The notes below the pieces were generated by a model that made no database searches, was not told the origin of the DNA, and saw only the letters and a list, made by a program, of their open reading frames with translations. From the NCBI GenBank assembly GCA_964483245.1, contig CAZABP010000001.1, positions 62,001 to 126,000 of the forward strand: 64,000 nt of DNA. Direction: 5' to 3'. Source of the stretch: CAZABP01 sp964483245 (GTDB taxonomy: Bacteria > Planctomycetota > UBA1135 > UBA2386). Made by a program: the position numbers and the translations under genes. Positions 15,923 through 23,900 of this stretch are shown one piece after another. Every line of letters begins with the position of its first letter. Position 1 is the first letter of the stretch.

Positions 15923-17288
15923 GCGGCGGATGCTGCCGCATCGCCGCCAGCAAGGCCACGAGATCCTGCAGGTCGGCGCGACCCTTGCGGCGCAGGCGCA
16001 CCTCGCCGTCCGGCGCTGCGAGCCACAGTGGAGCCTCGCGCTCGTCGGCCGGATCGTGCGGCTCCCGCTGCAACACCGCGCGCACCCAGTCGCCGAGCGT
16101 GAACAGCGGGCCCGGCGCGACGAAAGACGCACGCAGCCGGGTCTGCAGATCCACGAGGCGTGCCTCGAGCAGCGGCAGCCCTTCCACCAGATGCGCGGTG
16201 TCGTCGTACCAACGCGGCAAGGCCCCGCCCCAATGCCACAGCGCCACCGTCGAGGCGCCGCCGCCCGCGAGTTCCAGCAGCCCGGCGAGCGCCTCGTCGC
16301 GGTTGCGCGGCACGAGCTCGGCGCACTCCTGTGCCGGCTGACCCGGATCGAGCGCACCGATCCACAGCAACTGTCCGGCATACGCATCCACGAGCGCGTG
16401 CAGCACGCGCCCGGCGCGGACCTCGCCGTGCGGCAGATCGAGCGGCGCCGCGCAGCCCTGCCCGCGCGCCCGCGCGGCGCGCCGGACCTGTTCGAGCAGA
16501 CGCCGCTCCACCCCGGTGTCGCGCGCGCAGCGGTCGAGCGGCAGCTCGGCAAGCTGCTGCGCGGTGCGCACGCCGGCCTGCTCCAGCAGCTGGCGCAAGC
16601 CACGCGTCATGCCGGCCACGAGTCCGAGGTCGTCGTCGCGCTGCATCTCGCCGTGACAGTGCAGCGACCAGCGGCAGCTCGTGCACGCCAGCGTGGCGAA
16701 CGGTCGCTGGTCCTCCGATCGCGGCCCGCCGGCCGCGATCGCCTCGATCCGCTGCAGCACGTCGGTGAGCACTTCGTCGTAGTCGGCGATCCGGAACCGC
16801 TCCTCGCGGCCGTCCTTCAGCCACAAGAACCCGTACTCCGGCACGCGCTGCTGCAGGCGGCCGAGCAGGCGCGCGTAGAACGCGACCTGCAGGATCTGGT
16901 CGCCGCGCATCTGCGCCGACGACTTGACGTCGCCGGCGACGTAGTGGTGATCCCCCAGTGCCGAGCTGCCCGGCTCACGCCGCAGCAGATCCGGGATCCC
17001 GAGGTGCTCACCGTCGAGCAGGACCGCCTGGCGCACGCCCGGCATGCCGCTGCGCAGCAACGCGAGCGTCGCCGCGGCGCCGGTCGTGAAGTCACCGACC
17101 GCATGCTCCGGCGCCGGCCAGCCGAGCGGCGTCACGATCGCTTCCTCGTGCGCGCGTCCGCGCGCGAGCGCGAGTTCCTCGCCCGGCGTCGCCGGACGCC
17201 GCCAGGCCGGATCCCCGTGCAGGTCCAGCGCGACAGCGCGCGGACAGGCGAGGAACGTGTAGACGTGCGTGCCGTGGATCCGCTTCAA
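15912..17288 (-). CDS. RecB-like PD-(D/E)XK nuclease (TM0106 family type)
   Basis: The 458-residue protein has the PD-(D/E)XK signature: Asp100 in LGIPDLL, then Asp120-Val-Lys122 in VAGDVKSS, followed by QILQVAFYARLL. Four cysteines (Cys15 in FLACPRA; Cys202, Cys205 and Cys211 in CTSCRWSLHC) sit as in Cas4, AddB and Dna2 nucleases that hold a 4Fe-4S cluster. It overlaps the upstream molybdopterin gene by four bases (ATGA) and the downstream helicase by eleven. Together with the helicase it reconstitutes a Dna2-like nuclease-helicase. The cellular role is unknown; repair or defence are both possible. Confidence 0.82.
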   Translation of the reverse strand: MKRIHGTHVYTFLACPRAVALDLHGDPAWRRPATPGEELALARGRAHEEAIVTPLGWPAPEHAVGDFTTGAAATLALLRSGMPGVRQAVLLDGEHLGIPDLLRREPGSSALGDHHYVAGDVKSSAQMRGDQILQVAFYARLLGRLQQRVPEYGFLWLKDGREERFRIADYDEVLTDVLQRIEAIAAGGPRSEDQRPFATLACTSCRWSLHCHGEMQRDDDLGLVAGMTRGLRQLLEQAGVRTAQQLAELPLDRCARDTGVERRLLEQVRRAARARGQGCAAPLDLPHGEVRAGRVLHALVDAYAGQLLWIGALDPGQPAQECAELVPRNRDEALAGLLELAGGGASTVALWHWGGALPRWYDDTAHLVEGLPLLEARLVDLQTRLRASFVAPGPLFTLGDWVRAVLQREPHDPADEREAPLWLAAPDGEVRLRRKGRADLQDLVALLAAMRQHPPRVR

Positions 17289-19198
17289 TGCAGCCGCACC
17301 CGCGCATCCAGGTAGGCCGCGCCCAGACCGAGATCGGTCGGGACCGCGGGGATCAACACGTTCGCGCAGGTCCCGCGGTCGAAGTGCCCGCCCTTGGGCA
17401 TGATCGCGACGTCACGCCGCTGGGCCGCGTCGAGCCGCAGCTCGGCGCGCAGCGATCCGATCCGGCTCTCGACCGTCACGAGCTCGCCCGCGCGCGCGCC
17501 GGCCGGCGCGGCATCCGGGTGCACGACGACCCAGCTGTGCTCGCCCAGTCCCCGGCCCGACCAGACGGTCGCCTGGCTGTCGATCGTCGAGTTGGAGAAC
17601 AGCCACAGCGGGAACTCCGGATCGGCTTCCGGCTCCGGCGGGCGCTCGGCGAGCAGTTGCGGCCTGCCGCTTGGGGTGTCGACGCGATTGCCGGGGAAGC
17701 GGAGCTCCGGCTGGCGCGGATTGCGCACGGCGCCCTGCGCCCGCAGCTCGGCGAGGCTCGTCGTCGGACGCAGCAACCGCTCCTTCCACTCGTCGGTCGA
17801 ACCGGCCAGGACCTCGCCGAGCCCGACCCGCTGCGCCAACTGCTGGAACAACTCCAGCTCCTGCAGGACGCCGGGCGGCGGCGGCACGACCGGGCGCGAC
17901 TCGCCGATCCAGTGATGTCCGTAGGCACCGACCAGGTCGTCGTCCTCGAGCAGCGTCGGGACCGGGAACACGAGATCCGCACGCCGCGCGGTGTCGGTCA
18001 GCAGCGGGTCGACGACGACCTTGAACTCCGTCTGCGCGAACGCCTGCGCGACGCGATGGCTGTCCGGCAGGCTCGCGATCGGATTCCCAGCCGTGACCCA
18101 GATCGCGCGGATCGGCGGATCCTGCGCCGCCAGCACGTCGGCGCCGAACAACGGCTCGCGGATCCGCCGCGGCGGCGGCGCACCGCCGTCGAACAGCGTC
18201 ATGTCGAACGGCGCGCGGCGCTTGAAGTAGAACGAGCAGCCGCCACCAGGCCGCGCCAGGTTTCCGCTGACCGCGCACAGCGCATCGAGCGCGCGCACGA
18301 TCGTGCCGCCGTGCCCGCGCCGCTGCATCCCCCAGCCGACCAGGATCGCCGTCGGTCCCTCGGCGAGTTCGCGCGCCAACGCCTGCACCAGGTCCGGCGC
18401 GACGCCGGCATCGGCCGCGTGTCCGGCAACCGTTCGGGTCGCGACCAGCGCGCGCCACGACTCGAACCCGTCGCAGGCAGCGACCGCCTGCTCGTCGAGC
18501 AGCGCACCGTCGACCAACGCGCGGCCGATCCCGAGCGCGAGCGCGAGGTCGCCGCCGGGACGGAGCTGCACGAAGCGGTCGGCCAGCGTCGTCCCCTTGT
18601 GGTGGACCGGGTCGATCAACGTGATGCGCGCGCCCGCCGCGCGCGCCTGCTTCAGCAGCGGCACCAGATGCAGATTGCTGACGAACGGGTTCTTCCCCCA
18701 GACGAACACCGAACGCGCGCGCAGCAGGTCGAACAGGTCGTTGCTGTCACTGACACCGAAGTCCAGCTCCTGCGCTGCCTCGCCGGCGCCGTTGCAGATG
18801 TCACCGATCTTGGTCGTGCAGGGCCCGAACCGCGCGAAGAACAGGTCGGCGACGCCCTTGAGGATCCCGAGGCTGCCGCCGGAGCGGTAATGGAAGATCG
18901 CCGCCGGCCCTGATTCCGCGCGGATGTTCAGCAGCCGTTCGGCAGCGAGATCGAGCGCCTGCGCGACGTCGATCTCGACGAAGTCGGACCCGCGGCGCAG
19001 CAGGGGTGTGCGCAGCCGTTCGGTGCCGTTCTGGAGCTCGACGAAGCGGCTCGTGCGCAGACAGAGGAACCCACGCGTGACCGGATGCGCCGGATCTCCT
19101 TCGAGCTTGCGCACCCGGCCTTGCTCGACCGTCGCGATGATGCCGCACGCATCCGGACAATCACGGCTGCACGTCGTACGGATCCGCTGCACCACCAT
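17285..19198 (-). CDS. Molybdopterin-dependent oxidoreductase (4Fe-4S, MopB superfamily)
   Basis: The 637-residue enzyme has an N-terminal 4Fe-4S site with Cys10, Cys14, Cys18 and a fourth cysteine in GFLCLRTSR. Molybdopterin-guanine-dinucleotide domains follow (SVFVWGKNPFVSNLHLVPLL, IRAIWVTAGNPIASLPDS, VPTLLEDDDLVGAYGHHW) and a C-terminal MopB-binding domain (GRGLGEHSWVVVHPDAA). There is no twin-arginine or other signal, so it is cytoplasmic. It resembles formate dehydrogenase and polysulfide reductase catalytic subunits, but the substrate cannot be read from sequence. It is first in an operon with the nuclease and helicase, an unexpected partnership. Confidence 0.87.
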   Translation of the reverse strand: MVVQRIRTTCSRDCPDACGIIATVEQGRVRKLEGDPAHPVTRGFLCLRTSRFVELQNGTERLRTPLLRRGSDFVEIDVAQALDLAAERLLNIRAESGPAAIFHYRSGGSLGILKGVADLFFARFGPCTTKIGDICNGAGEAAQELDFGVSDSNDLFDLLRARSVFVWGKNPFVSNLHLVPLLKQARAAGARITLIDPVHHKGTTLADRFVQLRPGGDLALALGIGRALVDGALLDEQAVAACDGFESWRALVATRTVAGHAADAGVAPDLVQALARELAEGPTAILVGWGMQRRGHGGTIVRALDALCAVSGNLARPGGGCSFYFKRRAPFDMTLFDGGAPPPRRIREPLFGADVLAAQDPPIRAIWVTAGNPIASLPDSHRVAQAFAQTEFKVVVDPLLTDTARRADLVFPVPTLLEDDDLVGAYGHHWIGESRPVVPPPPGVLQELELFQQLAQRVGLGEVLAGSTDEWKERLLRPTTSLAELRAQGAVRNPRQPELRFPGNRVDTPSGRPQLLAERPPEPEADPEFPLWLFSNSTIDSQATVWSGRGLGEHSWVVVHPDAAPAGARAGELVTVESRIGSLRAELRLDAAQRRDVAIMPKGGHFDRGTCANVLIPAVPTDLGLGAAYLDARVRLH

Positions 19199-19206
19199 TG
19201 CGCGCG

Positions 19207-19212
19207 CGAATC
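19207..19212 (-). promoter_or_regulatory. -10-like box for the molybdopterin operon
   Basis: TAGATT in GCTAGATTCGCGCGC ends eight bases before ATG 19198, leaving at most a one- or two-base leader. It has the same form as the boxes before ligA and the gene at 58328. Confidence 0.5.
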
Positions 19213-19306
19213 TAGCATCGCGGCGACTCCGACCGCTTCCCTAACGGGCGTTCGGGTCGTGGCGCAAAAAATGCGACTTCCTGCTGGACCGTGCCAGACG
19301 CCTGCC

Positions 19307-19312
19307 TAGCGT
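19307..19312 (+). promoter_or_regulatory. -10-like box for the porin gene
   Basis: TAGCGT in GCCTAGCGTTTGCGCGC precedes the porin start by 90 bases. The resulting leader of about 84 bases carries a good ribosome binding site (GGGAGGAG, 19385-19392), unlike the leaderless starts elsewhere. The rest of the intergenic region 19199-19402 showed nothing else recognisable. Confidence 0.4.
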
Positions 19313-19402
19313 TTGCGCGCAATTCCGGCCGGAACCGAGTTCTGTCTCCGGCCGGGAGCTTTGCTTCCGGTACAGATCCCGTTACGGGAGGAGATCGATT
19401 CC

Positions 19403-20680
19403 ATGAAGAATCCGTTCGGATTCGGACTTGTGCTCGCCGCGACCGCCTCGTTGGCAGTCGCCGGCGGCGACGACGAGAAGAACAAGAAGAAGGACTACAC
19501 CAGCAGGCTCGACAGCCTCAGCAGCTCGGCGGTCCCGCAGGGGCCCGGCACGACGGTCAAGGCTGCTGCCGGCAAGGGCGTCACGATCGACGTGGGTGAC
19601 GAGTTCCAGCTGAAGCTGAAGAACCGTATCCAGGTCAAGTACGAGTTCGCCTCGCTGGAGTTCTTCGAAGACATCAACAACTTCAGCATCCGTCGCGCCA
19701 GAACGAGCTTCGAAGGCTTCGTGTTCAACAAGGACATCACGTACAAGATGCAGCTCGAGTGGGCCACGGCCGCCTCGAACCTGCTCGACGCGTGGGTCAA
19801 GTGGGCGTTCTGGAAGAACGAGAACCACAACGCGATCGCGTTGCGCGCCGGCGCGCAGAAGACGCTGTTCGGCCTCGAGTCGACCGGCAGCTCCGGCAAC
19901 CTGGCGTTCGTCGAGCGTTCGCTCGCGACCCGCACGTTCTCCGACCGCCGCCAGACCGGTGCGAACCTGTACGGCTCGCACGGTGAGGGGCAGAAGTTCA
20001 CGTGGTTCGCCGGTGCGATGAGCAACGGCGTCGCCGCAGCTGCGACCAACAAGCTCGGCGGCTCGGCCAACAACCAGGCCAACGACGACGGTGAGCTGGA
20101 CTTCAACGCCGGCGTCCGCTTCGACGGCAAGGGCTTCCTCGGTGACGAGGGCTACGTGCAGAGCGATCTGCGCGAAGCCGGCAAGCAGGAGCTGATGTAC
20201 ACGGTCGGCGCCGGCGTCGCGGTCGGCAACTACCGCAACGCCGCGAACACGGCCGACATCGAGTCCACGTCGTTCAACATCAACGGCGCGGTGCACGTCA
20301 GCGGCTGGTCGTTCCAGGGCGAGTACTTCATGCGCTCGGACGACCTGGACGGCGGGACCGAGACCGATTCGATGGGTTGGTACGTCGACGCGACCTACAC
20401 GCTGCAGCCGCAAGGTGACAGCAAGTCGCGCTGGGGCTTCGGCGCCCGTGTCGGCATGGTCAGCAACGATGACCCGGCCCAGAACGTGATGCGCCCGATC
20501 ATCCTGGGCGCCGCCGAAGGTGACATCACCGAGATCGATCTCGGTGTCATCAACTACTACCGCGGCGACAACTCGATGAAGACGATCCTGAACTACACGT
20601 ATCAGGACGTCGAGTTCCAGGGCGGTGTCGGCGACCAGACGAACCACGGCATCGCGCTGCTGTTCCAACTGGCCTTTTGA
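19403..20680 (+). CDS. Outer-membrane porin, OprP/OprO (phosphate-selective porin) type
   Basis: This 425-residue protein has a signal peptide (MKNPFGFGLVLAATASLAVAG), a short lysine-rich stretch, then alternating amphipathic strands (FQLKLKNRIQVKYEFA, NFSIRRARTSFEGFVFNKDI, KMQLEWATAASNLLDAWVKW). It ends with an aromatic residue in GIALLFQLAF, the outer-membrane beta-barrel signature recognised by BAM. The strand pattern matches the phosphate-selective porin O/P family; the true solute is unknown. It is direct evidence of an outer membrane. Codon choice here is more strongly biased than in neighbours (many AAG, AAC and GAG), suggesting high expression. It stands alone between a promoter and a terminator. 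Confidence 0.88.
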   Translation: MKNPFGFGLVLAATASLAVAGGDDEKNKKKDYTSRLDSLSSSAVPQGPGTTVKAAAGKGVTIDVGDEFQLKLKNRIQVKYEFASLEFFEDINNFSIRRARTSFEGFVFNKDITYKMQLEWATAASNLLDAWVKWAFWKNENHNAIALRAGAQKTLFGLESTGSSGNLAFVERSLATRTFSDRRQTGANLYGSHGEGQKFTWFAGAMSNGVAAAATNKLGGSANNQANDDGELDFNAGVRFDGKGFLGDEGYVQSDLREAGKQELMYTVGAGVAVGNYRNAANTADIESTSFNINGAVHVSGWSFQGEYFMRSDDLDGGTETDSMGWYVDATYTLQPQGDSKSRWGFGARVGMVSNDDPAQNVMRPIILGAAEGDITEIDLGVINYYRGDNSMKTILNYTYQDVEFQGGVGDQTNHGIALLFQLAF

Positions 20681-20690
20681 GACCTGGGCG

Positions 20691-20752
20691 CCGCCGCAAC
20701 GCGGCGCTCGGCAACCAGCGAATCCGAGCATCCGGCGCCGCTGCGGCGGCGC
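20691..20752 (+). repeat. Double hairpin after the porin, copy of the 10200-10256 element
   Basis: CCGCCGCAACGCGGCG (20691-20706) and CGGCGCCGCTGCGGCGG (20733-20749) repeat the two core words found after the DUF669-like gene. They are in the same order and orientation at nearly the same spacing, and again directly behind a stop codon. Each word can fold as a hairpin. Confidence 0.6.
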
Positions 20753-20784
20753 GTAGTCGACCGATTCGCGGGGTTGTGTGAGAT

Positions 20785-20810
20785 GGGCGAGGCGGTGGCC
20801 TCGCCCGTTT
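20785..20810 (+). terminator. Intrinsic terminator-like hairpin downstream of the porin
   Basis: GGGCGAGGC (20785-20793), loop GGTG, GCCTCGCCC (20798-20806), followed by GTTT. A nine-pair perfect GC stem with a tetraloop. With the double hairpin and the next promoter at 20975 it accounts for the 311-base gap 20681-20991; nothing else was recognised in 20811-20974. Confidence 0.65.
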
Positions 20811-20974
20811 CATGTACGGGCAGGCGGTCGGATGCACGGCGCGGGGGGACGCTCGGCCTGGCAGCCGACGCGGCCTTCTTTCGGCGCCATCGTCGATTCG
20901 CGAATGTGTCGTATCGGCTCGTGGCCGTTCGTCTCCGGTTCGGGCGCAGGTCCTGCCCGCTCCGGCGCCGTGGC

Positions 20975-20980
20975 TACACT
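20975..20980 (+). promoter_or_regulatory. -10-like box for the giant exported protein
   Basis: TACACT in GGCTACACTCCCGCG ends 11 bases before ATG 20992, leaving a leader of about five bases. No ribosome binding site is present between box and start. Confidence 0.5.
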
Positions 20981-20991
20981 CCCGCGTCCCG

Positions 20992-23900
20992 ATGCGCGCT
21001 CATGTCTTGCTGCTGGCGGCGATCTGTGCCGCGTGCGGGGCCGTCGGTACGCGGCAGCAGCCGGTCGAGGTGGCGGACGCGAGCGTGCTGGTGGCGGCCG
21101 CGGCGGAGGGGCCGGTGCGCGTGGAGCTGGCGGCAGTGGAAGGGAAGGAGCGGCGGCGGCCGGTCGCACGGTTGGCGGCGGTGCGCGTGCGCACGACGGA
21201 GGATGTGGCGCCGGTGGAGTTGCGCTGTGCGCGGGTGGGGATGGATGCGGGCGGGCTCCGGATCGAGGCGGAGGAGCATCGCGGGCATCGGGTCCGGATG
21301 TCGTTGCGCCCGCGAGGCTCGTCGGTCGACGTCGAGGTCTGGGACGACGCGGCGTTGGCAGCGCCGCTGGTGCAACTGGAGCTGGTCTACGAGATGGCGG
21401 TGGCCGCGGACGAGTGGCACGCGCCGGCGGTGGACGCAGTCGGCGTCGACTGGGCGAGTCCGGTACCGGTCGGCTACCTGCGGGCGGGCAGCGATGGGTT
21501 CGCGGTCGTCGCGGCGATGGAGCTCCCCAACCGGACGCGGCGCATCGCGACTGCGATGCAGGCGGAATCGCCCGGCGAGCAGGGGGCGGCGCGGCTGGTC
21601 CATGGCTGGCGGGCCGTCGTCTCGGGAGCGGCAGGTGCCCAGTTGGACCCGGCCGGACGCGACGTGTCCGGCTGCGAGCTGCGGCTCGAGCATCGGTTGT
21701 TGCTCCGCGCGGCGGAACCGGGCGAGCGCGCATTCGCCAGGCTGCTGGACGAGCTGTGGGCCGAAGGCCCGCACGGGCCGGCCCCACTGCACGACCGGAC
21801 GATCGACCAGCGGATCGCAGCGGCGCGCGCGAGCCTGCTGAGCGGATGGCGCGAGGTCAGCTTCGGCGGACGCCGGTATGCATGCCCGGATCGCGGTGAG
21901 CTGCTGGCGACGTTTCGCGCCGGCGGGGCGACGGCGGCGGCAGCGTTCGCCTGGAGCGTGGCGGGCCAGGGCATCGACGCGCAGGCACGCAGCCTCGCCG
22001 AACTGATGCTGGCGCTGCCGGCGCGCGGCGGACTGTTCCCCCCACGCCTGGTCGCCACGGCCCGCGAGGGCGTCGCATGGGAGCCCTCGGCGGCACCGTT
22101 GCGCGCCGCCGACTCCGCCTGGACCGCGGATTGGATGCTTGCACTCGCGGCGCATGCGCCGGAACTGCGCGACTCCCTGTTGGCAGCTTGCGAGCGGACC
22201 GCGCAGTTCCTGCGCGCCAACCAGCGGCCGGACGGCACGATCCCGGCCAGCTACGAGAGCCAGTACCTCCGGCCGACCGACGACGTGCTGGAGCTGGACG
22301 AGCTGGCGATCTGCGTCCGGTTCCTGTTCGACCACGCCATCGCCGCCGAGGACGCCGCCAGTCTGGCGAGCGCGCGCGCGGCGCTGCTCGTGCTGCAGCA
22401 GCAGGCGGTCCGACTCTCCGCTGCGCCCATGCGCACGACCGCGCTCGTCGCCCTCGCGGCCAACGCCGCGGCGCGCTCCGGATCCGGTGCGCAGCCGCTG
22501 GCCCGGCGCGCGCTCGACACGCTGGCCGCGCGCCAGGCGATGTGGTCACCCGGTTGGATCGACGCCGAGCTGCGCGGCTGTCTGGTCGGCGACACCGATG
22601 CGACGGTCTGGTCGCCACCGGCGCAGGCGCTGGCCGCGTTGGCCTGGTTCGAAGCCTACGCCGTCAGCGGCCGCGCGACCGAACTGTCGCGCGCCGCGGC
22701 GGCGCTGCGGGCGGCGATCGCGGCGCTGCCGGACGCAGGGTGGTCGCCGGTTCCGCCCGCGCTGCCGCAGCCGACGACACAGATCGAAGAGACTCTGGCG
22801 CTGGTCGAAGCGGTCGCCGTCATCGCCCGCGCCTGGTGCGGCGACGCCGTGCTCGACTTCACCAGCGGTCGCACGCAGGGGATCGACGCGGTGTGGTGCG
22901 AAAACATCGTCCGGGATGGCGACCGGATCCGGCTGGATCTGCTGACGGAAGTCCCGGACCCACCGGCGGCGCGCGTCCAGCTGCGCGGCCTCGCCCCCGA
23001 TCGCCCCTGGACCCTCGTCGTCAATGGCACGGCGCTCGCTCCTCTGTCCGCCGAGAAACTCGCCGCCGGCATCACGCTGCAACCGCGGCGTGTCGCGCGC
23101 GTGCGCTTCGCACCGCCTCGCGAGATCGCAGCACGCAGCAGTTGGCGTCCGCGCGCCGTGGTCGAAGCGGCCGATCCGGACGCAGTCGCACTGGTCACCG
23201 AGATCCGTCGGGGCGACCGCCTGCTCGCCGAGCTGCCGCTGGTGCCGCGCGGGGACGACGGCCGCTGGATCGTGCCGGCCACGCGTTCGCTGCCGGACGA
23301 ACTGGTCCGTGCCGGCGACCAGCTCGCGGTGCGGTTGCGCGTCGAGGAGCAAGGGCGCACGACCTGGCTGCCGGACCCGGACGGCCGCGACGTGCTGGTC
23401 GGCGACGCGCACTGCATCGACCCCGGTCACGACGACGAGCTGGAGCTGGTCGCCGCGGGTCCGTCGCGGGTCCGTCGCTCCCGGGATGTGGCCAGCAGCG
23501 GTCGCTGGGTGCCGCGCGGCGCCACGATCCGCTACACGATCCCGGTGCCGGTGCACGCGACACAGCTCGCGCTGACGTTCGAGCTGCGCGGCGGCGCACG
23601 GATCGAGAGCGAAGCGCTGGTGCTGCACGCCGACCGCGACCCGCCCGGTCCTGCGCTGCGCACGGTCACGACCACGCTGGCCGACCGCCGGCTGTGGAGC
23701 GCGGGCAGTCTGCCGCTGTCGTTCACGGCGACCGGCGGGGATGGGCTCGTGCTCGCCCGGATCCGCCACGTGCCGGCCGGCGAAACCGCGAGCGCCAGCG
23801 GGGGTGGCGCTCCAACCGCCCCGCTGACGCAGGCACCGGCGGTGCTGCACGTGCGTGTGATCCCGCTGTCGCTCGACGATGCGCCGCTGCACGCGCGGCC

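Noticed and set aside
15923..16603. Upstream in-frame extension of the helicase as an N-terminal domain
   Set aside because: The extended product is Cys/Arg/Ser-rich and antiparallel in character to the nuclease coding frame; the nuclease in the other frame has all PD-(D/E)XK and Fe-S residues.
20691..20752. Riboswitch in the porin/lipoprotein intergenic region
   Set aside because: The hairpins follow a stop codon and are separated from the next gene by a terminator-like stem; no known aptamer pattern was seen.
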